Part shown: positions 26,229-34,872 of the stretch, piece after piece
How the letters are laid out: the number at the start of each line of letters is the position of its first letter
Position numbering within the stretch: position 1 is the stretch's first letter
Assembly (NCBI GenBank): GCA_965204685.1
Contig: OZ242004.1
Location: 744,001-808,000, forward strand
Length of the DNA: 64,000 nucleotides
Source of the DNA: Bin87 sp965204685
Lineage (GTDB): Bacteria > Chloroflexota > Dehalococcoidia > Lucifugimonadales > UBA3495
Direction of reading: 5' to 3'
The notes under the pieces: model-generated
Database searches by the model: none
What the model was told of the DNA's origin: nothing
What the model saw: the letters and a program-made list of their open reading frames with translations, nothing else
Position numbers and translations under genes: made by a program

Positions 26229-26588
26229 ATGGGAACTTTCGAGGTACAAATCCGCGTCGGTCATCCCCACGGCGGCGACTTGCATCCAGTGTCGGCACTG
26301 GTGGATACTGGCGCGACATACTCCATGATGCCGGAAACTTTGCTGACCTCGCTGCGATTGACACCATATGAACAGACCGGGTTCAGAATGGCAAACGGCA
26401 GTCGCGTTGAGTATGGGATCGGAGAGGCGCGTTTCAATATTGACGGCAGGGAACGAACCTGCACAGTCATATTCGGACCAGAAGGCCGCCACTTGCTGGG
26501 AGCAACGACCCTTGAGGATTTCGGCCTTATGGTCGACCCAACCCAACCCAACCCGCGTCTGATTCCAGCGGCAGAATTGCTGCTGTAG
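26229..26588 (+). CDS. Retropepsin-like (clan AA) aspartic protease family protein
   Basis: A 119-residue single-lobe protein beginning MGTFEVQIRVGHPHGGDLHP. The catalytic motif is SALVDTGATYSMMPETLL, and the C-terminal EGRHLLGATTLEDFGLMVDP is the usual second patch. GGGAG lies upstream of the ATG. It would act as a dimer if it is a protease. The preceding gene is a frameshifted relative, and a third relative is at 14.3-14.7 kb next to a DUF5678 gene, a partner missing here. Confidence 0.8.
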   Translation: MGTFEVQIRVGHPHGGDLHPVSALVDTGATYSMMPETLLTSLRLTPYEQTGFRMANGSRVEYGIGEARFNIDGRERTCTVIFGPEGRHLLGATTLEDFGLMVDPTQPNPRLIPAAELLL

Positions 26589-26614
26589 ACCCGTGCCACT
26601 GTACACAAACATTA

Positions 26615-26640
26615 TGGGGGCGAATGATCATTCGCCCCCA
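26615..26640. repeat. GGGGCGAAT palindrome repeat, copy 2 (possible bidirectional terminator)
   Basis: A perfect 26-base palindrome, each half reading TGGGGGCGAATGA. It sits in the 81-base gap between convergent 3' ends of the retropepsin gene and the DppC gene, where a two-way terminator would be expected. Same core as the copies at 23567 and 28615. Confidence 0.8.
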
Positions 26641-26669
26641 CATTACTCTGACTCTCGCTATTATCGTGC

Positions 26670-27599
26670 CTACCGTCCCCGCAGCCTGGGATCCAGCGCG
26701 TCGCGCAGGGCGTCGCCCAGGAAGTTGATGGCGAAGACCACCACCGAAATCGCGATGCCGGGGAACACCGCCAGCCACCAGGCAATGCGAATCTCCTCGG
26801 TGCCGCGGGTGAGCATGCCGCCCCAGGTTGGGATATCCGGCGGGACGCCCACGCCCAGGAATGACAGCGAAGCCTCGATGATGATGGCGAAGCCCAGGGT
26901 GATGGTGCCGAGCACGATGTAGCTGGCGATCACGTTGGGCAGGATGTGCTTCAGCATGATGCGGATCGAGCCAGCGCCGATGGCGGTGGCCGCCAGGGTG
27001 TAGTCCAGTTCCTTGATGCTAAGCACCTGCGAGCGGATCACCCGGATGGTTCCTGGCAGGAGGATCACCAGCAGCGCCATGATCACGTTGTTGGCGGACC
27101 CGCCCAGGACGGCCACCAGTCCCAGCGCCAGGATGATCGGCGGGAAGGCCATCATGGCGTCCACGATGCGCTGGATGGCCAAATCTACCACCCCTCCGAT
27201 GTAGGCGCTCAGAATGCCGATGAGGGCGCCCAGGGTCACGCCGATGCCCACGCTGAGCAGGCCGACGTATATGGAGATCTGCGAGCCGGCGATGATCCGG
27301 CTGAGCTCGTCGCGGCCCAGGTGGTCGCTGCCCAGCCACGCGCCGGGTTGCGGTGGCAGGTACTTCTCTTCGTGGGCGCGGACATCCAGCGGGTCGTGAG
27401 GCAGGATACCCGGAACGGCATAGGAAACCGCCGCCGCCAGAATGGTCAGAATAATGATGACGGCGCTCACCGCTCCCAGGGGTTTCGAGCGGGAAAAAGC
27501 GATTATCTTCTCCAACCGGCTCTGGCGCGGGCGCATTCCCTGAAGTTGAAATTCAACCTCGCCCTCAGCCATCGTTTGCACGGTGTTGGTTGTAGTCAT
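26670..27599 (-). CDS. Peptide/oligopeptide-type ABC transporter permease, DppC-like
   Basis: The start is the ATG at 27599, 10 bases after GAGGAG; the open frame begins a few codons earlier at a TTG that is part of the ribosome site. 309 residues. One N-terminal membrane segment (about 45-65) is followed by the periplasmic HDPLDV loop with WLGSDHLGRDELSRIIAGSQ, the DppC/OppC N-terminal signature. Five more helices include the EAA-loop AATAIGAGSIRIMLKHILPN that docks to the ATPase. The C-terminal FAINFLGDALRDALDPRLRG is family-typical. It is the last gene of the SBP-DppB-DppC unit. Confidence 0.92.
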   Translation of the reverse strand: MTTTNTVQTMAEGEVEFQLQGMRPRQSRLEKIIAFSRSKPLGAVSAVIIILTILAAAVSYAVPGILPHDPLDVRAHEEKYLPPQPGAWLGSDHLGRDELSRIIAGSQISIYVGLLSVGIGVTLGALIGILSAYIGGVVDLAIQRIVDAMMAFPPIILALGLVAVLGGSANNVIMALLVILLPGTIRVIRSQVLSIKELDYTLAATAIGAGSIRIMLKHILPNVIASYIVLGTITLGFAIIIEASLSFLGVGVPPDIPTWGGMLTRGTEEIRIAWWLAVFPGIAISVVVFAINFLGDALRDALDPRLRGR

Positions 27600-27638
27600 G
27601 CTGTCAACGCTCCTCAAATGGACAACGTGGCATCGATG

Positions 27639-28595
27639 CTAGGCGTACCGGATCCGGGGATCCAGCAAGCCGTACAGGAGGTCAACCAGGAGGTTGATAA
27701 TCACGATGGACACCGCGATAACGATGATGATCGCCTGGATGGTGGGGAAGTCCCGCTGGAACACGGTCTCGATGAGCAGGGTGCCGATGCCGGGCACCTT
27801 GAAGATGCTCTCGATGATGACGGTGCCGCCGAAGAGCCGCCCGAACTGCCAGCCGGAGATGGTCAGGATGGGCAACACGGCGTTCTTCAGGCCGTGGCGC
27901 ACCAGGACGATGCGCTCGCCGAGGCCCTTGGCTCGAGCCGTGCGCATGTAGTCCTCCCGGATGATCTCCATCATCGAGGAACGAGTCACCCGGGCGATGA
28001 AGGCCATATCGTAGAAACCCAGCGCCAGGGCCGGCAGGAACATCTGCTGCAAGTTCTTCCAGGGGTTATCCCACAGGTCCTCATATCCCAGAGGGGGCAG
28101 CCAGCCGAAGCCGCGGGACAATACCAGCACCACCAGCAACCCGGCGAAAAACGTTGGTATCGATATCCCCACCAGCGCGATGACCCTTGAGAAGTAATCG
28201 ATCACGCTGTCCGGTTTGATGGCCGAAATGACCCCCAGGGGAACGGCGAAGAGCACGGCGATCAGGATGGCCAGCACGGCCAATTCCAATGTTCGGAAGA
28301 CGCGGTCTCCCACCAGCTTGGTCACCGGCTGTCCCGACCGCCAGATGGAAGTTCCTAGGTCGCCCTGTACCAGCCCGCCGATCCAGTCCACGTATTGGAC
28401 GACGATGGGCCGGTCCGTGCCCAATTGGCGGCGCAGGTCTTCCAGTTCTTCCTGGGTGAAAGAGGCGTCGCCTTCGCTCAGGATTACCAGGGCCGGGTCG
28501 CCGGGCAACAGCCGCATCACCGTGAACACAATGATGGTTACCAGCAGCACCGTGGGGATGATGAGCGCGATGCGCTTGATTGCGTACTGTCGCAT
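27639..28595 (-). CDS. Peptide/oligopeptide-type ABC transporter permease, DppB-like
   Basis: A 318-residue permease with the OppB/DppB N-terminus RQYAIKRIALIIPTVLLVTI followed by RLLPGDPALVIL, six membrane helices, and the EAA-type cytoplasmic loop DYMRTARAKGLGERIVLVRH followed by GLKNAVLPILTISG. The C-terminus VDLLYGLLDPRIRYA is the usual end. It partners the DppC encoded 39 bases downstream and receives substrate from the upstream binding lipoprotein. The paralog at 31.9-32.8 kb is very similar in length and motifs, showing duplication of the transport unit. No cognate ATPase gene lies nearby. Confidence 0.92.
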   Translation of the reverse strand: MRQYAIKRIALIIPTVLLVTIIVFTVMRLLPGDPALVILSEGDASFTQEELEDLRRQLGTDRPIVVQYVDWIGGLVQGDLGTSIWRSGQPVTKLVGDRVFRTLELAVLAILIAVLFAVPLGVISAIKPDSVIDYFSRVIALVGISIPTFFAGLLVVLVLSRGFGWLPPLGYEDLWDNPWKNLQQMFLPALALGFYDMAFIARVTRSSMMEIIREDYMRTARAKGLGERIVLVRHGLKNAVLPILTISGWQFGRLFGGTVIIESIFKVPGIGTLLIETVFQRDFPTIQAIIIVIAVSIVIINLLVDLLYGLLDPRIRYA

Positions 28596-28614
28596 GGAAT
28601 ATGACCTTTATACA

Positions 28615-28642
28615 GTAGGGGCGAATAGTCATTCGCCCCTAC
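28615..28642. repeat. GGGGCGAAT hairpin repeat, copy 3
   Basis: GTAGGGGCGAAT (28615-28626) and ATTCGCCCCTAC (28631-28642) form a perfect 12-bp stem with loop AGTC. It lies between the SBP and DppB genes of one operon, where it could lower expression of the permeases relative to the binding protein. Confidence 0.8.
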
Positions 28643-28693
28643 AAATGGGTTCGCCGAGTCACTGTGCCGGTAATTTGGTCCCGGTGTGACGGA

Positions 28694-30625
28694 TTAGCGG
28701 TCCAGCCACAGGTCTTCGTGCTTGAACTGGTATTGCACTGTGGACGGGGCGGTGAACCCCTTCACGTCCTGGTGCACCAGCCAGAAGAGCTGACCCAACT
28801 GCAGCGTGACCCAGTGGTTGTCCGCGAAACTGTGGAGCCAGAGCTCGGCTTCCTTGTTGATCTCCCGGCGGGCTTCGGTGTCGAGTTCCACCTTCTGGCG
28901 CTCGAACCAGTCCACCACCTGGTCGTTGGACCAGTCGGTGTAGTTCCGGGTGCCGCCCTTCAGGTAAACGCCACCGTAAACGGCATCGGCGTCAAACACC
29001 ACCATGCCTTCGCCCTGACAGCTGATCTCCCAGTCGCCGTCCGATTCGGCGGCGCGGGACGTACCGTACTTGGCGTAACCGGCTGCGCTGGGCAGGGTCT
29101 CAATGTCGCCGGTGATACCCAGCGCATCCTGCAACTGCTGCTTCACGACCTGGCACTGGTCGGGATAGTTGCCGACCTGGCGCACGGTGTACTGGACTTC
29201 GAAGCCGTCAGCCACGCCGGCCTCCGCCATGAGGCGCTTGGCTTCGGCCAGGTCTTCCTGTCCGCCGGCACTGTCCTTGGGCCGGATGCCGGGCCAGTCC
29301 ATGCACACTTCGTTGGCATGGGCCAGTCCCATCAGCGGGCAGTAGCTGCCGCCGGAGTTGTCAAACACGCGCTCGTCAATCTCCTGACGGTCAACGGCCA
29401 GGTTGATGGCTTGGCGCACCAGGTGACTCTGGAACTGGGGCTTCTTCACGTTGAGCATCAGGCCCCAGTTGGTGCCAGCGGCGATGGGATGGGCCACGTA
29501 CTCGCCGTTGGTGCTCTTCTCAAGGTCGAAGTACTGGGTCGGCGACAGGTTGGTGAAACCGCCGTTGGCCATATCCAGTCGACCCGCCTCAAAGTTGGCG
29601 ATCAGCGTGTCCTTGGCCTGCCCGGTAAAGATGGTGTGCTCGATGCGGTCAACGTAGGGACGTCCTTCCTTGAAGTAGTCCGGGTTCTTGTTGACGTAGT
29701 AGAAGTCACCGACCTGGTACTCTTCCAGGATGTAGGGGCCGGAGGTGGTCCCCATCTCGATGATGTTCTCGCCGAGGTTCAGGGAACAGGGATTGGCGGC
29801 ATCGCGCACCGCGCAATTGGGGTCGGCGTCAAGCAGATGGCCCGGCAGTACCTTGGCGTAGTCGATGGCCAGGAACTTGATGAAAGCCCCGGAGGCGAAC
29901 TGGAGATTGAACTCAACGGTCTTGTCGTCGATGGCCCGCAGCACCGCATCCTGGTTGGTGGGAGTGCAATTGCCGCCGTCCTTGTCCACCACTTCCATCT
30001 TGACGGTGTAGTTGCGCCAGAGGCCGGAGCGTCCGGTGCTGTTGCACGGGTTGCCGTAGCGGGAGTGGGTGCTGATGACGTCCGCTGAGGTGATCTCGGT
30101 GCCGTCGGTCCACTGCATGTCGTCCCGCAGGTGGAAGGTGTAGGTCAGGCCGTCGGGGCTCACGTCCCACGACTCGGCCAGGTCGCCGGTGATGGCGTTG
30201 GTATCCACCGTATCGTACTGCACAATCTGGTTGTACAGCTGAGAGTAGGAAATCACGCTGGACAGGGACGAGGAACCGAGCGGGTCCCAGTCCTTGGTAT
30301 CGGCATAGGCCGACATCCGCAGGGTGCCGCCGTACTGGGCTCCGGCGCTGGGGGTGGGCGTGGCGACCACGCGCGGTGTGGCGGTGGGGGCCGGAGTGTT
30401 GGTCGGGCGCGCGGTGGCAGCCACGGCCTCAGGAATCGGGGTGTTGGTGGGTTGCGCGACAGCTGGCGCCTGGGTGGCCGCCGCCGGTTGCTGGGCCGCC
30501 GGGGCTGCGGCGGGTGCGGCCGGCGCTTCGGCTCCGCCGCAGGCAATGCCGACCATCAATGCAGCAGCGCCCGCGATCAGCGGCAACGTCCGCAGGAATG
30601 GCCGGCCAAAGGTAGATGGCTTCAT
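28694..30625 (-). CDS. ABC transporter substrate-binding lipoprotein, family 5 (peptide/nickel type)
   Basis: A 643-residue lipoprotein. The signal peptide ends in the lipobox GIACGG (Cys about 29), then a linker of about 70 residues rich in Ala/Pro/Thr with repeated PTNTP and PTATP. The family-5 fold follows: MSAYADTKDWDPLGSSSLSS, LAESWDVSPDGLTYTFHLRD, DMQWTDGTEITSADVI, and the hinge and C-terminal RQAINLAVDRQEI. It ends with KHEDLWLDR, as do two of its three paralogs here. It should bind peptides or similar solutes outside the membrane and feed the DppB/DppC pair encoded next. Confidence 0.92.
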   Translation of the reverse strand: MKPSTFGRPFLRTLPLIAGAAALMVGIACGGAEAPAAPAAAPAAQQPAAATQAPAVAQPTNTPIPEAVAATARPTNTPAPTATPRVVATPTPSAGAQYGGTLRMSAYADTKDWDPLGSSSLSSVISYSQLYNQIVQYDTVDTNAITGDLAESWDVSPDGLTYTFHLRDDMQWTDGTEITSADVISTHSRYGNPCNSTGRSGLWRNYTVKMEVVDKDGGNCTPTNQDAVLRAIDDKTVEFNLQFASGAFIKFLAIDYAKVLPGHLLDADPNCAVRDAANPCSLNLGENIIEMGTTSGPYILEEYQVGDFYYVNKNPDYFKEGRPYVDRIEHTIFTGQAKDTLIANFEAGRLDMANGGFTNLSPTQYFDLEKSTNGEYVAHPIAAGTNWGLMLNVKKPQFQSHLVRQAINLAVDRQEIDERVFDNSGGSYCPLMGLAHANEVCMDWPGIRPKDSAGGQEDLAEAKRLMAEAGVADGFEVQYTVRQVGNYPDQCQVVKQQLQDALGITGDIETLPSAAGYAKYGTSRAAESDGDWEISCQGEGMVVFDADAVYGGVYLKGGTRNYTDWSNDQVVDWFERQKVELDTEARREINKEAELWLHSFADNHWVTLQLGQLFWLVHQDVKGFTAPSTVQYQFKHEDLWLDR

Positions 30626-30850
30626 ATTTGCTTCAGACCTCCAGTCTCGTTATTCCGTTTGTGCGCCGTTGCGGACGGGCGGAGAAGGGCTGGTGTCCGC
30701 AACCAGAAAATATAATCCCCGGCTGCGGCCAATTGTGAAATTAACCACAATCCGTGAGATACGGGCGGGAATGGTATCCCACACAATTCGCGGTGTCAAT
30801 AGGCGATGTCCGGGAATAGTCGCCGCCGTTACGAATTACGCACAAAGTAA

Positions 30851-30874
30851 GGCCCCTTCCGCTTGGAAGGGGCC
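30851..30874 (-). terminator. Hairpin terminator after the second DppC gene
   Basis: GGCCCCTTCC and GGAAGGGGCC form a perfect 10-bp stem around a four-base loop, 24 bases beyond the DppC stop on the minus strand, followed there by TTACTTTG. It separates the two transport units. The 30626-30850 stretch on its far side is AT-richer and probably holds the promoter of the 28.7-30.6 kb SBP gene, but I see no clear -35/-10 pair. Confidence 0.7.
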
Positions 30875-30897
30875 ATCACGCGCAATGTATTTCGACC

Positions 30898-31827
30898 CTA
30901 TCGGCCGCGCAACCGCGGATCCAGCGTGTCGCGCAAAGCGTCGCCCAGGAAGTTGATGGAGAACACGATCACTGAAATCGCCAGGCCGGGGAATACCGCC
31001 AGCCACGGCGCGTTGCGGATGTACTGCGACGCGCCTTCGGTCAGCATCCCGCCCCAGGTGGGCACGTCCGGCGGCACTCCAACTCCCAGGAAGCTCAGCG
31101 ACGCCTCGATGACGATGGCCAGCCCCAGCGTGATGGTGCTCAGCACGATGTAGCTCGCCGTCACGTTGGGCAGAATGTGTCGCAGCATGATGCGCCACGG
31201 CCGCGCGCCAATGGCCTGCGCCGCCAGCGTGTAGTCCAGCTCCTTGATGCTCAGCACCTGCGAGCGGATCACCCGTATCGCTCCCGGCACCAGGATTACC
31301 ACCAACGCGGCCACGATGTTGTTCACCGACGCCCCCAACGCGGCCATCAGCCCCAGCGCCATGATGATGGCCGGAAAGGCCATCAGGGCGTCCACGATGC
31401 GCTGGATCACCAGGTCCACGACGCCGCCCACGTAGGCGCTCAGTATCCCGATTATCGTGCCTATGGTGATCCCGATCAGTACGCTCATGATCCCCACGTA
31501 CATCGAGATCCGCGCCCCGGCGATCACTCGGCTGAAAACGTCACGGCCCAGGTCGTCGGAACCCAGCCAGGCGATGGAAGAAGGCGCGACGAAGGGCGCG
31601 TGGACCAGGTCCAGCGGGTCGTGGGGCACGATCACCGGCGCCAGTATTGCCGCCAGGACCGTGAGCAGGATGATGGCGGCACTGATGCCTCCCAGCGGTT
31701 TCGTGCGGCAGAAACGCCAGACGTTCCCGTACCACGTGGGACGGGGCCGCATGTCCCGCAACGCTGCATCATCCAGCGCAGCGGTATCCTGGGCCCTCAG
31801 GGCGTCGTTGGGTGTTTGGGTAGCCAT
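30898..31827 (-). CDS. Peptide/oligopeptide-type ABC transporter permease, DppC-like (second copy)
   Basis: A 309-residue permease with the DppC N-terminal segment (HDPLDLVHAPFVAPS then WLGSDDLGRDVFSRVIAGAR), membrane helices, EAA loop AAQAIGARPWRIMLRHILPN and C-terminal FSINFLGDALRDTLDPRLRG. It is close to the copy at 26.7-27.6 kb across most of the membrane part and less so at the N-terminus. It is the last gene of the operon SBP-SBP-DppB-DppC on the minus strand and should pair with the DppB encoded 56 bases upstream. Confidence 0.92.
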   Translation of the reverse strand: MATQTPNDALRAQDTAALDDAALRDMRPRPTWYGNVWRFCRTKPLGGISAAIILLTVLAAILAPVIVPHDPLDLVHAPFVAPSSIAWLGSDDLGRDVFSRVIAGARISMYVGIMSVLIGITIGTIIGILSAYVGGVVDLVIQRIVDALMAFPAIIMALGLMAALGASVNNIVAALVVILVPGAIRVIRSQVLSIKELDYTLAAQAIGARPWRIMLRHILPNVTASYIVLSTITLGLAIVIEASLSFLGVGVPPDVPTWGGMLTEGASQYIRNAPWLAVFPGLAISVIVFSINFLGDALRDTLDPRLRGR

Positions 31828-31883
31828 CGCCGGTTCTCCAGTGCCAATGACTTGTAACGACTAATTCCGAGCGCAGGCGCGTT

Positions 31884-32837
31884 CTATGCGTAGCGGATGC
31901 GCGGGTCCAGCCACCCGTAGAGCAGGTCAACCAGCAGGTTGATGACCACGATGGACACCGCGACGATGACGATGATCGCCTGGATGGTGGGGAAGTCCCG
32001 CTGGAAAACCGCGTCGATGAGCAACTGGCCGACACCCGGGATCAGGAAGATGCGCTCGATGATCACCGTGCCGCCGAACAGTCTCCCGAACTGCCATCCG
32101 GAGATGGTCAGGATGGGCAACACGGCGTTTTTCAACCCATGGCGGGACAGCACAATCCTCTCGCGCAGCCCCTTGGAGCGCGCCGTCCTCATGTAGTCCT
32201 CGCGCAGGATCTCCATCATGGAAGAACGGGTGACCCGCGCGATGAACGCCATGTCGTAGAACCCCAGGGCCAGCGCCGGCAGCATCATCTGCTTGATGTT
32301 GGCCCACGGGTCGTCCCAGATGTTCTCGTACCCCAGCGGCGGTAGCCACCCGAAGGCTCGAATGAGAATCAGGGTAAGCAGGATGCCGCTGAAGAAGGTC
32401 GGAATCGATATGCCGACCAGGGTGAAGATGCGGGACACGTAGTCGATGGGGCTGTCCGGTTTGATGGCCGAGATCACCCCCAGGGGCACAGCGCAGACGA
32501 CCGCCAGGGCGATGCCCAGGATCGCCAGCTCAATGGTGACCGGAATACGCTCGCCCAACCGGTCCATCACCGGCCCGTTCCACCAGAAGGACGTGCCGAA
32601 GTCTCCTCGCAGCAGACCGCTCATCCAGTCAAAGTACTGGACCACAATGGGCCGGTCGGTGCCGAGTTCGGCCCGCAGTTCTGCCAGTTCCTGCTCGGTG
32701 TAGGCCGCGTCGTCCGCGCTCAGGATGGCCAGCGCCGGGTCGCCGGGAATGAGCCGCATCACCACGAATACGATGACCGTCACCAGCAGCACGGTGGGTA
32801 TGAATAACCCGATGCGTTTGGCAGCGTACTGTCTCAT
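31884..32837 (-). CDS. Peptide/oligopeptide-type ABC transporter permease, DppB-like (second copy)
   Basis: A 317-residue permease starting RQYAAKRIGLFIPTVLLVTV then RLIPGDPALAIL, with six predicted helices. The ATPase-docking loop is DYMRTARSKGLRERIVLSRH followed by GLKNAVLPILTISG, and the end is VDLLYGWLDPRIRYA. The conserved stretch IPTFFSGILLTLI and the GWLPPLGYENIWDDPW loop are shared with the first copy almost exactly, so the two operons are paralogous. It partners the DppC next to it and the two SBPs upstream. The ATPases must be encoded elsewhere. Confidence 0.92.
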   Translation of the reverse strand: MRQYAAKRIGLFIPTVLLVTVIVFVVMRLIPGDPALAILSADDAAYTEQELAELRAELGTDRPIVVQYFDWMSGLLRGDFGTSFWWNGPVMDRLGERIPVTIELAILGIALAVVCAVPLGVISAIKPDSPIDYVSRIFTLVGISIPTFFSGILLTLILIRAFGWLPPLGYENIWDDPWANIKQMMLPALALGFYDMAFIARVTRSSMMEILREDYMRTARSKGLRERIVLSRHGLKNAVLPILTISGWQFGRLFGGTVIIERIFLIPGVGQLLIDAVFQRDFPTIQAIIVIVAVSIVVINLLVDLLYGWLDPRIRYA

Positions 32838-32888
32838 GTGTACCCCCTAACGTCCCGGTAGCAGCACGTTTGAGCGCGATCCCTTTGG

Positions 32889-34823
32889 CTAACGGTCAAG
32901 CCAGTAGTCTTCATACTTGAAGAAATACTGCACGGTGGTGGGCGGATGGAACCCCTTGATGTCGCGGTGGACGATCCAGAAGAACCGGTTCCAGCCCAGG
33001 TTGACCCAGTGGTTGTCGGAATAATCGTTCAACCACAATTCGGCGGTCTTGTTGATCTCCCGACGGGCGTCCGGGTCCTGCTCAGTCTTCTGAGCCTCGA
33101 ACCACTCCTCCACCATCGGGTTGCTCCAGTCGGTGTAGTTGCGGGTGCCGCCTTTGTTATAGACGCCGCCATACAGCGCGTCAGGATCAAGGACCACCAT
33201 ACCCTCGCCCTGGCACGAAACTATCCAGTCACCCAGCGCATCCGGCGAGCGGGAAGTGCCGTACTTGGCGTATCCGGCGGCGCTGGGCAGGGTCTCGATG
33301 TCGCCGGTGATGCCCAGGGCGTCTTCCAACTGCTGTTTGATCACCGCGCACTGCTTGGGGTAGCCGGCCACCTGTCGGGCGGTGTACAGGACTTCAAAAC
33401 CGTCGGGGTATCCGGCTTCGGCCATCAGCCGCTTGGCTTCCTCCAGGTCTTGCTGGCCGCCGGCGCTGTCCTTGGGCCGGATGCCGGGCCAGGTGTAGCA
33501 CTCGTCGAAGGAGTGTCCCATGCCTCCCAGCGGGCAGGCGATGCCGGCAGTGCCGTCCCAGATTTTCTCGTTCAGGTCGTCCCGGTCGATGGCCAGGTGA
33601 ATGGCTTTCCGCACCCGCGGGTCAGTGAAGGGTTCCCGCTTCACGTTCATCATGAAGCCCCAGTTGCCCGAGGGCGGGAACTCGTGCATCACGTATTCCC
33701 CTTCCATCCGCTGTTCCAGTTCCAGGTACTCCAGGGGCGTCAGGTTGGAGAAGCCGCCGTTCATCATGTCAATGTTGCGTCCCTCGATCTGAGCGGTCAG
33801 GGTTGCGGTGTCAACGATGATGAAGTGTTCGATGCGGTCGAAGTACGGCTTGCCGGTCTTGAAGTAGTTTTCGTTCCGGTTCACGAAGTAGGAGTTGCCC
33901 GACGAGTACTCTTCCAGTACGAACGGGCCGGAACCGGAGTTGTGCTTGATGATGTTCTCGGAAAGGTTCAGGTCAATCCCCTGCTCCAGCAGGTGCTTCG
34001 GCAGAATCTTCACGTAGTCGATTGCCAGGAACTTGATGAAGGCGCCCGACGGGAACCGCAGGTCGAACTCGATGGTCCGGTCATCAACTGCCCTGACCAC
34101 GTCATTGGCATTGGTAGCCGTGCAGTCGCCCCCGTCCCGATCCGCTACCTCCAGCGCCACGGCATACTGACGCCACAGTCCCGACCGGCCGGACGGGTTG
34201 CACGGGTTGGCGTACCGCAGGAAGCTGTACACCACGTCGTCCGAGGTGAGCGACTCGCCGTCGTTCCACTGAATGTTGTCGTGCAGGTTGAAGGTGTAGG
34301 TGAGCCCGTCCGGGCTGACCTGCCAGTCGGTCGCCAGGTCGCCTTCCACCTGGTCGGTCTCTACGCTGTTGTAATGCACCAGCTGGTTGTACAACTGCGA
34401 GTAGGAGATCACGCTGGACAGCGACGCCGAACCCAGCGGGTCCCAGTCCTTGGTGTCGGCGTAGGCCGACATGCGCACCGTGCCGCCCTGCTGGGGAGGA
34501 CCCGAGGGCGTCGGCGTGGGAGCGATCCGCGCCGCGTACTCGGCCACCGGCGTGTTGGTAGGTCGAATGGTAGCCTCCGGCGGAGGCGTGAAGGTCGGAG
34601 TCGGATCGGCAGCCTGAGCCGCGGGAGCCGCCGGTGCGGCCGGCGCCGTTGTGGCCGCGGCCGCCGGGGCCGGCGCCGCAGCAGCGGGGGCTTCGGTTGC
34701 GGCGGGAGCTGCCGGCGCGGCCGGCGCCGCCGTTTCTTCCGCTCCGCCGCAGGCCACGCCAATCGCCAGAGACACGCTGGCAGCGATACTGATCAGTAAC
34801 GTTGGTTTCACCCTCAGCTTCAT
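32889..34823 (-). CDS. ABC transporter substrate-binding lipoprotein, family 5 (second copy)
   Basis: A 644-residue lipoprotein with signal peptide and lipobox GVACGG, then a long Ala/Pro/Thr linker containing PTPTFTPPP and PTNTPVAE. The family-5 body has MSAYADTKDWDPLGSASLSS, LATDWQVSPDGLTYTFNLHD, and the SNTGG-like pocket region around KHNSGSGPFVLEEYSSGNSY. It ends YEDYWLDR, which differs from the HEDLWLDR ending of its three paralogs. It lies 49 bases after the SBP at 34.9-36.8 kb and 51 bases before DppB, so a single transcript makes two binding proteins for one channel. Confidence 0.92.
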   Translation of the reverse strand: MKLRVKPTLLISIAASVSLAIGVACGGAEETAAPAAPAAPAATEAPAAAAPAPAAAATTAPAAPAAPAAQAADPTPTFTPPPEATIRPTNTPVAEYAARIAPTPTPSGPPQQGGTVRMSAYADTKDWDPLGSASLSSVISYSQLYNQLVHYNSVETDQVEGDLATDWQVSPDGLTYTFNLHDNIQWNDGESLTSDDVVYSFLRYANPCNPSGRSGLWRQYAVALEVADRDGGDCTATNANDVVRAVDDRTIEFDLRFPSGAFIKFLAIDYVKILPKHLLEQGIDLNLSENIIKHNSGSGPFVLEEYSSGNSYFVNRNENYFKTGKPYFDRIEHFIIVDTATLTAQIEGRNIDMMNGGFSNLTPLEYLELEQRMEGEYVMHEFPPSGNWGFMMNVKREPFTDPRVRKAIHLAIDRDDLNEKIWDGTAGIACPLGGMGHSFDECYTWPGIRPKDSAGGQQDLEEAKRLMAEAGYPDGFEVLYTARQVAGYPKQCAVIKQQLEDALGITGDIETLPSAAGYAKYGTSRSPDALGDWIVSCQGEGMVVLDPDALYGGVYNKGGTRNYTDWSNPMVEEWFEAQKTEQDPDARREINKTAELWLNDYSDNHWVNLGWNRFFWIVHRDIKGFHPPTTVQYFFKYEDYWLDR

Positions 34824-34872
34824 GTGCCCTCCCGTCCGCGTTATGGTTGGGAACTCTATCCGGCAGATGGCT

